A stretch of DNA of 30,646 nucleotides from Acd1 sp049973945 (GTDB lineage: Archaea > Thermoproteota > Thermoprotei_A > Sulfolobales > Sulfolobaceae): contig JBMFJH010000020.1 of NCBI GenBank assembly GCA_049973945.1, positions 1 to 30,646 of the forward strand, in the 5' to 3' direction. Positions 7,372 to 15,426 of this stretch are shown here, in pieces (positions within the stretch are counted from its first letter, which is position 1; every line of letters begins with the position of its first letter). The notes below the pieces were generated by a model that saw only the letters and a program-made list of their open reading frames with translations, had not been told where the DNA came from and did no database searches. The position numbers and the translations under genes are program-made.

Positions 7372-9138
7372 TCAGCCGTAGCTATTAGCCCTGTAGGTCG
7401 CCATCTGCAACGCCTTCCTGTAGCAGTCCATCAGCCTCCTGGCAGTTGAGGACGGCCTGAACTCCGAGTCCACCCTCCTCATCGCGCTCTCCCTGACCCT
7501 CCTCCAGTCAACGTCGACCATAGCCCTGCCCATGAGGGACCCGTCGCCCTGCTCGTAGGCCTTAGAGAGGGCCGAGGCCGTGACGATGGCCTCCTTGAGT
7601 TCCCAAACGCTTTCGGGGTGGGCCAGGAAGCCCGTCCCGCTCTCAGAGCTGAACCTGAGGTCTATCACTGTCTCGCTCAGGCCGTCGACGCCGTAAGCGA
7701 TCACGGGCGTGCCGACTGCCATGGCCTCAACCGCGGAAAGCCCGAAGGGCTCCCACCTGGACGGCATGACCAGTGCAGTCGCCGAGTATATGAACGCCTT
7801 GAAGAGGTTCGGGTCTATCCCCTTGGACGCTACTATCCTGGCGTTGTCCCTCACCCTTGAGAGGTGGTCGACCAAGTCCCTGAGGAGGCCGTAGTCGCCC
7901 GATGGGATCCCCAGGATTAAGAGCCTCGCGTCCCTAACTTCCTGGATTGCCTCGAGGAACGCCCTAACGAGAAGGTCTGGCCCCTTCTGGAACACCAACC
8001 TTCCCGAGAACACGAAGAGGGGCCCGTCGCCCAACGGCTCGTAAGTCCAGTCGTCCCTTATCCCCAGGCTCCGCCTCGCGTTCCACAGCGTGTTCCCCGT
8101 GTTGAAGTCCTCCGGGACTGCCCTGACGTTCGGGAGTTCGTTCAGCAACCTCTTCCTCAGCTCCAGCCTGTCCGAGGTGCCGAACCTCCTCTCCGCGAAG
8201 GCCTTGACCTCGTCGACCCTCCAGTCCGTGCTGTTGTAGACCACGCAGGACTTCCCCTCCAGCCACTCCCCGACCCTAGGCAGAACGACGTTCCTCAGGT
8301 AGGCCCTGCTCACGCTCGAGAACGCGTCGCTCTCCAGCACCGCGAACCTCTCCACGTTGCCCCTCGCCTGCTCCCAGAGCTCCCTGTGGCTTGACACCTC
8401 GTGCCTGTGCACTTTCCACACGTAGACCGGGCAGTCCCTGAGGCCAGACCAGTCCAGAGAGGCGTAGTGCCAGGGGAAGGAGACCTCGTTTAGTAAATGT
8501 ACAGTGTAGACCAGGGGGACGTTGTACTTCCTGTCCTCGAACAGCTGCCTCGCCCTCACCCCAGCTACAGCGGTGTGCCAGTCGTTCGCGTGGATCACCG
8601 AAGGGACTGCAGAGGTACTGACGGCGTGTGGGACTAACGCCTCCATGGCCCTAGCGAAGAGGGACGCCTTCTCCTCCACGTGGGCGTAGACGTAGGGGTC
8701 GTCGAGCATTGAGGAAGTAGCGTGGTCTCTGCCCTTAACCAGGATCAGCTCCACCCCGTCGAGCTCCCCGAACTCGAACCCTATCCTGTAGTGGTACCTG
8801 TTCCCGTCAAGCCCGACCCTGTCGCCTTCTGCCGTTAGCCCGAAGTCCCTGAGCTTTGCCCTCGCTGAGAACTCCGGGTCGTAGTGCCTCCCGTGGGCCG
8901 GCATAATTACAGTTACCTTGACGCCCTGATCCCTGAGCCCCTCCGCGAACCTCCTGACCGCGTTCCCCAAGCCCCCGAGGCTGGCGACTCCCGCGAACTC
9001 GAAGGTCATCAGCCATACCTTGTCTACAGACTCGGGGACTAGGCAGCCCGGAACTCTGGTGAACCTCATCTGCTGATCTTTAGATTGAGTTACATAGGGG
9101 TAAAATGGATAGCCTAAATAGGCCGGTGTGACCCTCAT
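7372..9138 (-). CDS. glgA: Glycogen synthase, GT5 family
   Basis: A 588-aa GT-B fold glycosyltransferase that extends alpha-1,4-glucan from a sugar nucleotide. Seen: the N-terminal glycine motif SLGGLGNAV (53-61), HANDWHT (183-189), the C-terminal domain entry FVFSGRLVFQKGPDLL (375-390), and the EPFGLSAVE motif with Glu463 and Glu471 in the E-x7-E arrangement of retaining GT-B enzymes. Length fits archaeal glycogen synthases. An alternative start at Met24 exists, but the first ATG is preferred because a TATA-like CTAAATAA lies about 27 bp upstream. The gene is divergent from the DUF72 gene. Carbon storage is the expected role; no branching or debranching gene is present in the window. Confidence 0.88.
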   Translation of the reverse strand: MRVTPAYLGYPFYPYVTQSKDQQMRFTRVPGCLVPESVDKVWLMTFEFAGVASLGGLGNAVRRFAEGLRDQGVKVTVIMPAHGRHYDPEFSARAKLRDFGLTAEGDRVGLDGNRYHYRIGFEFGELDGVELILVKGRDHATSSMLDDPYVYAHVEEKASLFARAMEALVPHAVSTSAVPSVIHANDWHTAVAGVRARQLFEDRKYNVPLVYTVHLLNEVSFPWHYASLDWSGLRDCPVYVWKVHRHEVSSHRELWEQARGNVERFAVLESDAFSSVSRAYLRNVVLPRVGEWLEGKSCVVYNSTDWRVDEVKAFAERRFGTSDRLELRKRLLNELPNVRAVPEDFNTGNTLWNARRSLGIRDDWTYEPLGDGPLFVFSGRLVFQKGPDLLVRAFLEAIQEVRDARLLILGIPSGDYGLLRDLVDHLSRVRDNARIVASKGIDPNLFKAFIYSATALVMPSRWEPFGLSAVEAMAVGTPVIAYGVDGLSETVIDLRFSSESGTGFLAHPESVWELKEAIVTASALSKAYEQGDGSLMGRAMVDVDWRRVRESAMRRVDSEFRPSSTARRLMDCYRKALQMATYRANSYG

Positions 9139-9161
9139 TAAGGCGAGGGAGGGATCACCTC

Positions 9162-9169
9162 TTATTTAG
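9162..9169. promoter_or_regulatory. Shared bidirectional TATA-like element
   Basis: ttatttag, read as CTAAATAA on the other strand, is centred about 27-28 bp from both the ATG of glgA (9138) and the TTG of the DUF72 gene (9194). It is the only AT-rich element in the 55-bp divergent gap and sits at leaderless-promoter distance from both genes. It is flanked by gatcacct on the left. Confidence 0.45.
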
Positions 9170-9193
9170 TTAGGGTTAAGGGAATCTTCAGGG

Positions 9194-9865
9194 TTGGAGG
9201 TCTACGTAGGGACTTCCGGCTGGGCCTACCCCTGGAACGAGGGAGGGAACCTCGACTGGTATGTAAAGAACACCGGCTTCAATGCTGTAGAGCTCAACGC
9301 GAGCTTCTACAGGTTCCCCTTCAGGAACCAGGTCAAGGCCTGGAGCAAGTACGGCATCAAGTGGGCCGTCAAGGTGCACAGGTCTATCACGCACGTGAAG
9401 AGGCTCAAGGACTTCTCGCTCTGGGACGAGTTCGAGGATCTGATGAAGCCCCTCAACCCAGAGTTCTACCTCTTCCAGATGCCCCCCACCTTCAAGTTCA
9501 GCGAGGAGAACCTGAAGAGGGTCAAGGCATTCGAGGAGAGGGTGGGAAAGAGGATGGCGATAGAGTTCAGGGACTCCGAGTGGTACAGGAGGGACTTGGG
9601 GTTGACCGAGGCGACGGTGGTCTCGATCGACTCCCCCATCGGGACTTTCCTCGTCAACAACGCCGGGACTGTCTACCTAAGGCTCCACGGGAGGACGGAG
9701 TGGTACTGGTACGAGTACGGCGAGGAGGAGCTGAGGGAGATAGCGAGGGAAGTCGTAGAGCTAAACCCGGGGAGGGTCTTCGCGTTCTTCAACAACGACC
9801 TCTGGATGCTCGAGAACGGGAGGCAGATGATGGCAATACTGAGGGAATTGACGGGACGCGGTTAG
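9194..9865 (+). CDS. DUF72 (YecE-like) TIM-barrel protein
   Basis: A 223-aa protein starting VYVGTSGWAYPW, the hallmark start of DUF72 proteins. Further family features are FNAVELNASFYRFP (29-42), KWAVKVHRSITH, LFQMPPTFKF (around 93-102), MAIEFRD (119-125), YLRLHGR (about 161-167) and a late FAFFNND. DUF72 proteins have a TIM-barrel fold related to endonuclease IV-type enzymes, and their activity is not established. The TTG start is chosen because it is right before the conserved beta-1 strand and 28 bp after the shared TATA-like element. It may be co-regulated with glycogen synthase. Confidence 0.88.
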   Translation: MEVYVGTSGWAYPWNEGGNLDWYVKNTGFNAVELNASFYRFPFRNQVKAWSKYGIKWAVKVHRSITHVKRLKDFSLWDEFEDLMKPLNPEFYLFQMPPTFKFSEENLKRVKAFEERVGKRMAIEFRDSEWYRRDLGLTEATVVSIDSPIGTFLVNNAGTVYLRLHGRTEWYWYEYGEEELREIAREVVELNPGRVFAFFNNDLWMLENGRQMMAILRELTGRG

Positions 9866-9920
9866 TTACGTGAAACCCCGTTTAACGCTTATTAACTGAG
9901 GGCCCGGGGGTTTACGTGAG

Positions 9921-10064
9921 GTGCCCGCGTACAGGGCGAAGGGGAAACGCAAGTTCCTCTCGGAAGACGACCTGGAGGAAGCGATGGAGATTTTTGACGA
10001 AGACGGAGAATACCTCTTAACCACGCCGAGGTGGGGGGCCTCGAACAAGTCCCACAAGAGGTGA
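9921..10064 (+). CDS. Small basic/acidic protein, 47 aa
   Basis: A short frame from GTG 9921 encodes MPAYRAKGKRKFLSEDDLEE and ends SNKSHKR. It has a basic N-terminus, an acidic helix-like middle (SEDDLEEAMEIFDEDGEY) and a basic tail. Codon choice resembles the real genes around it, and a TATA-like gcttattaac (9887-9896) is centred about 29 bp upstream. It follows the DUF72 gene by 55 bp on the same strand. The family is not recognised. Real gene is more likely than not. Confidence 0.5.
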   Translation: MPAYRAKGKRKFLSEDDLEEAMEIFDEDGEYLLTTPRWGASNKSHKR

Positions 10065-10209
10065 GGGGCGAGAGTTCGATCGCCTGCTCACGAGCTTAAG
10101 GCGACCGAAGCTAAAACGTAACCCTTAGACGACATCGTGCTACCGTACCAGTGAGGCGTGATTAGTTTTCGATTGACGCTTGCGCGAACCCCTTCGTGAG
10201 ATGCAGAGG

Positions 10210-11757
10210 TCAGGCCCATGGAAGTAATAGGAACATCGAGAGGACGCCCAACACGGTCAGGGCCAGGACTACGTCCCTGTACTCGTCCCTCACGGCCTTC
10301 TCGGCTAGGGCGTAAGCCAACTCTAGGACTACCAGCACGGCGAACTCTATCTCGATATACGGCGTGAGGAGGGCGTTCATCCGCGACGACAGCTCGCTCC
10401 CGTGGACAACGGTAGACCATACTATAACTAGGAAAGAGGCCAAGGTCGTCACGACCATGAAGGCCGTCCTCGCCAAGCGAACCAGCTTCCTGTTGAGCCT
10501 CCTCGGCATGTAGTTCGTGTAAGCGTAGAAGGCGGAGAGTCCAATCGCCCCTCCTAGGACTAAGAGGGGCATCGAGAGGACTAGGGGCAGGGCGAGCACG
10601 TCCGTCACTATTTCCTGCGTAAACAGGGCAGTAACGACCGCGCTGAAGAAGGCGAGGAAGATGTCCCAGAACCACCTGTGCTGTACCTCCACGCTGTAGT
10701 AGACGTTGAGGCTTAGGTTGTCGCCCCCGTAGGCCCTGGCGCTAATCTCTATCGCGGAACCGGAGACTATCTCGCCCCTGCTGTCCTGCTTCGGCTCGCA
10801 CCTCAGCTCCACTTCGGCCCTCCCCAGGGTCACCGAGGAGCCGCATTTGCTCACCGGGATCGCCTTCCCGTCCGCCTCGAGCTCTATGTCCCCCCTCCCC
10901 ACCCTCGCCACGTAGCCGATCGGCGGTTGTATCACGACTCTCTCGTCGACGTCGTCGAGGAGCTTGACGTTAATCACGAAGTACCTGTCCTCCTCGTCGA
11001 CCTCCTTGAAGCCCTTGACCGAGATCACCCTCGCCTCCCCCGGCTCCAAGTCCCTCATGAGGTCCACTATTATCACGTTCTCCGGGACCTGGGAGAGGAA
11101 GCCCTCGGGGAACTCTGCAGTAAGGCTGTCCCTCGTGAAGAACGGTAGGTCTGCCCCCCTCTCGTCTGTGGCCTTGAGCCCCCTCAGCATCCTGTCCGCG
11201 AGTATTGGGATGTACCTCAGCGAGGAGTCCGTCTCGTTGACTATCGTGTAGGTCACCGTAGTGGAGGCGCTGAAGGGGTCATCGTGGGTCTGGAACACGT
11301 TGTACTCCTTGACCCTCAGGAACCTCGTGCTGTAGACCCCCAGCCTCTCTATGACCAGCTTTCCGTCCTCGCACCTGTAGCTCACAACGAAGTAGACCGG
11401 CCTGACCCTCCTCGGGTCTGTCACGTCCAGGGCCAAGTTGATGGGGGACTTGGCGACGCTCACCGAGGAGGAGGCGCAGTTGTAGGAGAAGGATATCTCG
11501 TCCTTGCCCACGGCGTTCCCGTTTATCGAGACCTCTTCCAGGGAGACGGCTATCGGCTGTTGGGGGGCTGAAGCTAGCCTGAGCTTCCTCCCCCTCGAGG
11601 GCGGTCGGGCGTTTATGACCGAGAAGGTCACGGAGACGGCGAGCTTCCCTCCTTTGACCCTCGAGAGCCTGACCTGCCTCACCGCGAGCTTCAGGTTCCC
11701 GCACTCCACGGGGTAGTTCGCGAGGAATACCCTCGCCCTCTCATGGGGGGAAGACAT
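10210..11757 (-). CDS. Large hypothetical protein with C-terminal membrane domain
   Basis: A 515-aa protein. The first ~355 residues are hydrophilic and beta-rich with scattered cysteines (about 19, 95, 128, 303 and 319) and no N-terminal signal peptide; the last ~155 residues contain about five membrane helices, beginning around HRWFWDIFLAFFSAVV and ending in a hydrophobic C-terminus. Basic loops such as PRRLNRKLVRLAR between helices suggest cytoplasmic connections. The family is not recognised. A tail-anchored arrangement with a big soluble domain would suit a cell-envelope sensor or assembly factor, but no function is shown. The ATG start lacks a clear leaderless TATA, so the exact start is less certain. 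Confidence 0.75.
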   Translation of the reverse strand: MSSPHERARVFLANYPVECGNLKLAVRQVRLSRVKGGKLAVSVTFSVINARPPSRGRKLRLASAPQQPIAVSLEEVSINGNAVGKDEISFSYNCASSSVSVAKSPINLALDVTDPRRVRPVYFVVSYRCEDGKLVIERLGVYSTRFLRVKEYNVFQTHDDPFSASTTVTYTIVNETDSSLRYIPILADRMLRGLKATDERGADLPFFTRDSLTAEFPEGFLSQVPENVIIVDLMRDLEPGEARVISVKGFKEVDEEDRYFVINVKLLDDVDERVVIQPPIGYVARVGRGDIELEADGKAIPVSKCGSSVTLGRAEVELRCEPKQDSRGEIVSGSAIEISARAYGGDNLSLNVYYSVEVQHRWFWDIFLAFFSAVVTALFTQEIVTDVLALPLVLSMPLLVLGGAIGLSAFYAYTNYMPRRLNRKLVRLARTAFMVVTTLASFLVIVWSTVVHGSELSSRMNALLTPYIEIEFAVLVVLELAYALAEKAVRDEYRDVVLALTVLGVLSMFLLLPWA

Positions 11758-11904
11758 TCCATTTTAGTTTCTCCTCATAGGCATTAAGCTCGCCTTCTCT
11801 AAGGGCCTTCAACCGTTAATAGCTAGAGAGGGAGAGGGTTGTCGGGCGGGATAGCTGAGGAGTGAGGAGGAGGCTAGGCGGCGACCGGTGAGCCCGAAAA
11901 GGGT

Positions 11905-13008
11905 TTACCTCTCCCCCAGGATCACCCTCCTCACGTTCCTCTCGTAGGGCGGGTAGATGACCCCCTTCTCCGTGATCAGGGCGGTCACGTACTTGGGCGG
12001 GGTAACGTCGAAGACGGGGTTGTAGACCTTGACGTTCTGCGGGGCTATCGGGATACCCCTGACAGTCCTGACCTCGTCGGGGCTCCTCTCCTCTATGACT
12101 ATGTCCTCCACCCTGCTCTTGAGGTCGAAGGAGGAGGATGGGGCCAAGGCGTAGAAGGGTATTCCCAGCTCGTGGGCGATTACGGCTTCCTTGAAAGTCC
12201 CAATCTTGTTAAAGACGTGGCCGTCCGCCAGGATCCTGTCGGCCCCGACCATAACGCTGTCGACCTTGCCCTGGTACATCACTAGTCCTACGGCGGTGTC
12301 TGTGATGAGTGTGACCGGCACCCCCTCCTCAATCAGCTCGTAGACCGTCAGCCTCGCACCCTGGAGCCAGGGCCTCGTCTCCGGGGCGAAGACGTGCACG
12401 TCGTAGCCTAGCATCTTCGCCAACTTCATCGGGGCTAGAGCCGTTCCGAGGCCGGTTCCCGTGGCGAGCCCACCTGCGTTGCACTGGGTGAGGATAGAGT
12501 CCCCGGTCTCGATCTTCTCCAGGCCGTAGAGCCCAATCCTTATCTCCGCGTCGAGCTCCTCGTCGTAGACCCTGTTCGCCTCGGCTTCCAGCTCCTCCCG
12601 TAGCTCGTTGACGTTCCTAACTCTGCCCTCCTCTACCAGTTGCTTGGCTTTAGTCAGCATCCTGCTCGTCGCCCAGCTGAGGTTCACCGCCGTTGGCCTT
12701 GCTTTGTCGAGGACTTCCTTCGCCCTCGCCAAGGCATTGATCGCCGAGTCTAAGTCCTCCGGCTTACTGCTCGCGAGGGCCAAGACCATGCCGTAGGCCG
12801 CTGAGATCCCTATGGCGGGGGCTCCCCTGACCTTCATGAGCCTTATCGACTCTGCGACATCCTCGGGAGTCCTGTTGGGCTCGAACACCTTCTCGAAGGG
12901 TAGCCTCGACTGGTCGAGGAGAACCAAGACCTTGTTCTCGGAGTCCCACTCCAAAGGCTTGAGCTTGGGCTTGAACATGGCCTTAATCTCTTCGACCGAA
13001 AACGCCAC
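11905..13008 (-). CDS. mtnA: S-methyl-5-thioribose-1-phosphate isomerase
   Basis: A 367-aa member of the eIF2B-alpha/MtnA/R15P isomerase family. MtnA converts methylthioribose-1-phosphate to methylthioribulose-1-phosphate in methionine salvage. Seen: MKVRGAPAIG (58-67), the catalytic-cysteine motif TQCNAGGLATG (174-184, Cys176), and VGADRILADG (254-263, Asp257). The N-terminal ~100 residues, including the RGAPAIG loop, distinguish MtnA from ribose-1,5-bisphosphate isomerase, so MtnA is favoured. The GTG start at 13008 lies about 26 bp after an AT-rich ATATTTTT stretch (13029-13037), fitting leaderless expression. Some archaeal homologues may also act on related sugar phosphates. Confidence 0.92.
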   Translation of the reverse strand: MAFSVEEIKAMFKPKLKPLEWDSENKVLVLLDQSRLPFEKVFEPNRTPEDVAESIRLMKVRGAPAIGISAAYGMVLALASSKPEDLDSAINALARAKEVLDKARPTAVNLSWATSRMLTKAKQLVEEGRVRNVNELREELEAEANRVYDEELDAEIRIGLYGLEKIETGDSILTQCNAGGLATGTGLGTALAPMKLAKMLGYDVHVFAPETRPWLQGARLTVYELIEEGVPVTLITDTAVGLVMYQGKVDSVMVGADRILADGHVFNKIGTFKEAVIAHELGIPFYALAPSSSFDLKSRVEDIVIEERSPDEVRTVRGIPIAPQNVKVYNPVFDVTPPKYVTALITEKGVIYPPYERNVRRVILGER

Positions 13009-13047
13009 GTGTTCCCATCCTGGCTCACAAAAATATGTTTACCATCT

Positions 13048-13069
13048 TGGGCCCGAGGTGGGCCCGAGG
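13048..13069. repeat. 11-bp tandem duplication
   Basis: tgggcccgagg occurs twice in direct succession (13048-13058 and 13059-13069) upstream of mtnA. Probably replication slippage; no function visible. Confidence 0.6.
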
Positions 13070-13155
13070 CGTGGGTCGTTAAAGTTTAGGAGTTTCACTA
13101 ACCCTAACGTTACGACGTCCACAGCTCCTGGCTAACGCCGAGAAAAGGAGTCAGG

Positions 13156-13851
13156 TCACAGCTCGTTACCCTTGACAGTGACCCCGTAGCTCCTCAGGAG
13201 CCAGTCGTCCAGGGAGAAGTCGAGGTACTTCCCCTCGAATGGGACTACCTCCCCTCCCAAAGCCTCGGAGAGCTTCATGCAGAGGTTGTACTGGGACGTC
13301 CTCTTACCTCCCAGGTTTATCACCCCCCTCGCCTCCTTCCTCAGCAGGAAGCTCACGGCCTGCCCCAACTCCCTCAGCGAGATCGGGGACAAGTAGAGGT
13401 TGGCGTTGCATTTCACCCTCTTGCCCTTCAACAGGGCGTTCAGGATGGGCCTCATGAAGCCCCTAGTTATGACCTGCCCCACCCTCAGGATAAGGTAGTT
13501 GCCCAGGGCAGCTATCGCCGTCTCTGCCACCAGCTTCGTCATCCCGTAGTAGTTAAGGGGAGAGGGGACGGCCGTCTCCGAGTAGTAGCCCCTCCTCCCG
13601 TCGAATATCATGTAGGACGACAAGAAGACGTTGGTCGAGCCCACCCTGTTGGCGGCCCTAGCCACGTTCACGGCGAACCAAACGTTCACGTTCCACATGG
13701 CCCTCTCGTCCGCGTCCACCTCGAAGGTGTGGATAACCGCCCTCGGCCTCTCCCTCAGGACTTTGTCCGGCGAGGTCACGACCACCACTTCCTCATCGAG
13801 GTAGCTCGCTATGCTCCTCGCCACTTCCCCCTCGTCGGTTACGCCTATCAA
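13156..13851 (-). CDS. RmlD-like dTDP-sugar reductase family protein
   Basis: A 231-aa SDR protein close to dTDP-4-dehydrorhamnose reductase (RmlD). Seen: FLSSYMIFDG (76-85, serine and the 'vFDG' motif of RmlD), PLNYYGMTKL (98-107, with catalytic Tyr102 and Lys106), LILRVGQV (about 120-127) and the C-terminal GVINLGGKRTSQY. The N-terminal glycine-rich loop is degenerate and starts abruptly (GVTDEGEVA), and the protein is 50-60 residues shorter than usual RmlD, so cofactor binding may be altered. TTG start. In other archaea RmlD-like reductases act in nucleotide-sugar synthesis for N-glycans; no companion rml genes are present here. Confidence 0.75.
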   Translation of the reverse strand: MIGVTDEGEVARSIASYLDEEVVVVTSPDKVLRERPRAVIHTFEVDADERAMWNVNVWFAVNVARAANRVGSTNVFLSSYMIFDGRRGYYSETAVPSPLNYYGMTKLVAETAIAALGNYLILRVGQVITRGFMRPILNALLKGKRVKCNANLYLSPISLRELGQAVSFLLRKEARGVINLGGKRTSQYNLCMKLSEALGGEVVPFEGKYLDFSLDDWLLRSYGVTVKGNEL

Positions 13852-13919
13852 CCCGAGAGTAATTCGCCTTCTCGAGTTATATCAGTAAACCTTATTCCCG
13901 CCTGCCCAACACCGCTCCC

Positions 13920-14525
13920 GTGAACTGGGTCATCGACGTCGCGAACTACGTGGGGATCATAGCCTTCTCAGTCTCCGGGGCCATGAAGGCCATAGAGAAG
14001 AGGATGGACTTGCTCGGCGTGGTGACCCTCGGCTTCGCTACCTCCTTGGCGGGCGGGATAACGGCTGACGTCCTCCTGGGCATGACGCCCCCGAGGAACC
14101 TGGTGGAGCTGCAGTACCCCTTGGTATCCCTGACAACCAGCGTCCTCACGTTCTCCTTCCACAGGGCTTTGAAGAGGCTGAGCAGGCTCTTCCTTTACGC
14201 CGACGCCGTTGGGCTCGGCGCCTTCGCCGCCTCGGGGGCCTCCCTAGCCTACAGCGCGTCGCCTAATCCCGTCCTGGTGGTGCTGGTCGGCGCAATAACC
14301 GCGGTGGGCGGAGGGGTGGTCAGGGACCTCCTCGCCAACGAAGTCCCCATGGTGCTGACCAGGGAGTTCTACGCCAGCGCGGCGATAATAGGCTCGGCCC
14401 TGTACTACGCCCTCCGAGAGCTCGGCGTCGGGCAGGGGACTGCTGTCCTCCTGGCCTTCGCCGCGACGCTGGGGCTTAGGCTGATGGCGGTGAAGTTCCG
14501 CTGGAGGTTGCCGGTGAGGGGCTGA
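13920..14525 (+). CDS. TRIC-type cation channel family (UPF0126) protein
   Basis: A 201-aa membrane protein with two repeats of three helices plus a seventh helix, as in prokaryotic trimeric intracellular cation channels (YadS/YicG family). The repeat-2 signature TAVGGGVVRDLLANEVP (127-143) is canonical. Repeat 1 reads SLAGGITADVLLGMTPP (42-58), retaining the glycines but with Ala where Arg is usual. Homologues form potassium-permeable trimers. The GTG start is about 25 bp after a TATA-like cttattc. It diverges from the RmlD-like gene. Physiological role here is unproven. Confidence 0.88.
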   Translation: MNWVIDVANYVGIIAFSVSGAMKAIEKRMDLLGVVTLGFATSLAGGITADVLLGMTPPRNLVELQYPLVSLTTSVLTFSFHRALKRLSRLFLYADAVGLGAFAASGASLAYSASPNPVLVVLVGAITAVGGGVVRDLLANEVPMVLTREFYASAAIIGSALYYALRELGVGQGTAVLLAFAATLGLRLMAVKFRWRLPVRG

Positions 14526-14604
14526 CCGCCAGCTGGGTAGCATATCGAAGCGGCGGTCACAAACTCGAAGATTCGCCTCGGGTGGTCTGCATTTCAATCC
14601 GAAA

Positions 14605-14615
14605 GATTAATAAAC
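14605..14615 (+). promoter_or_regulatory. TATA-like box for the 14640 operon
   Basis: gattaataaac is centred about 28 bp before the GTG at 14640, the strongest AT-rich element in the gap and at leaderless spacing. Confidence 0.5.
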
Positions 14616-14639
14616 GATCTCGCAACACACTCAATTTGA

Positions 14640-15419
14640 GTGGGTCTAAAAAGGGTGGAAAAGATGACCGTCAAAGTGAGCAAGGAGATAAAGGACGTCG
14701 ATCCCGATTATTGGATCACTTGGTTCGACAACCCGAAGAACATCATGGCGAGCCTCAGGAACGTCGTCGGGTTCACCGACACGATGGTGGTAATCAGGGT
14801 TAAGAGGTTCTTTTTCCTCCAGAAGACGCTGCAGTTTTCGGTAAAGAAAATGCAGCTCACGAAGAACACCATAGGGTATAAGCTCGAGAGCCCCGACGGG
14901 TCTATGGGTGAGCTGGCGATAATATACGACCAGCCCAAGAGGACGCTCACGATCTGGGCCACCTACGTGGGCAAGTACGAGGGGCAGATGAAGGGCTTGA
15001 TCGAGGAGTCCCTTGAGATAATGAGGGTCAAGTTCCTGGAGGAGCACGAGAAGGCCAAGAGGAGGCAGAGCGAGGACTTGTCCCACAAGCTCTCCCTCCT
15101 GTCCTTCACGGCCAAGCTGGTCTCCACCTCCAAGCTCGCCGACTCCCTCACGCTCGACACGGGCCAGGTCGACGTCTCCTCGTTCCTCATCGACCTGGTG
15201 CACAGGTTCGCCAACTACCCCGTCGTCCTCCTAGTAGGGGTCGGGAAGACCGGCTCCTTCAGGGTTCTGCTCTCAAACGGGGACGTCAAGGGGGCCTACG
15301 CCAGGATATCGAACAAGGAGATGTTCGGCGACGAGGCCCTGAACAACCTGAGCGGGGAGTTCAAGGTCTCGGTCTACGTGAACTTGGCCGGGAGCCTCAA
15401 GGAGATTTTGGCGGAGTGA
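14640..15419 (+). CDS. Hypothetical protein with DUF4388-like C-terminus
   Basis: A 259-aa soluble protein. The N-terminal ~135 residues have the alternating strand pattern and long final helix of START/SRPBCC-like lipid or ligand-binding folds (tentative). A charged linker follows (about 130-155, EEHEKAKRRQ). The C-terminal part, about 190-248, matches the consensus pattern of DUF4388/PatA-like modules: GSFRVLLSNGDVKGAYAR, then FGDEALNNLSGEFKV. Such modules occur in bacterial and archaeal signalling proteins. The stop is 7 bp before the downstream MBL gene, so the two are co-transcribed and perhaps functionally linked. The GTG at 14640 is chosen from TATA spacing; ATG 14664 is the alternative. 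Confidence 0.7.
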   Translation: MGLKRVEKMTVKVSKEIKDVDPDYWITWFDNPKNIMASLRNVVGFTDTMVVIRVKRFFFLQKTLQFSVKKMQLTKNTIGYKLESPDGSMGELAIIYDQPKRTLTIWATYVGKYEGQMKGLIEESLEIMRVKFLEEHEKAKRRQSEDLSHKLSLLSFTAKLVSTSKLADSLTLDTGQVDVSSFLIDLVHRFANYPVVLLVGVGKTGSFRVLLSNGDVKGAYARISNKEMFGDEALNNLSGEFKVSVYVNLAGSLKEILAE

Positions 15420-15426
15420 CCACTGA

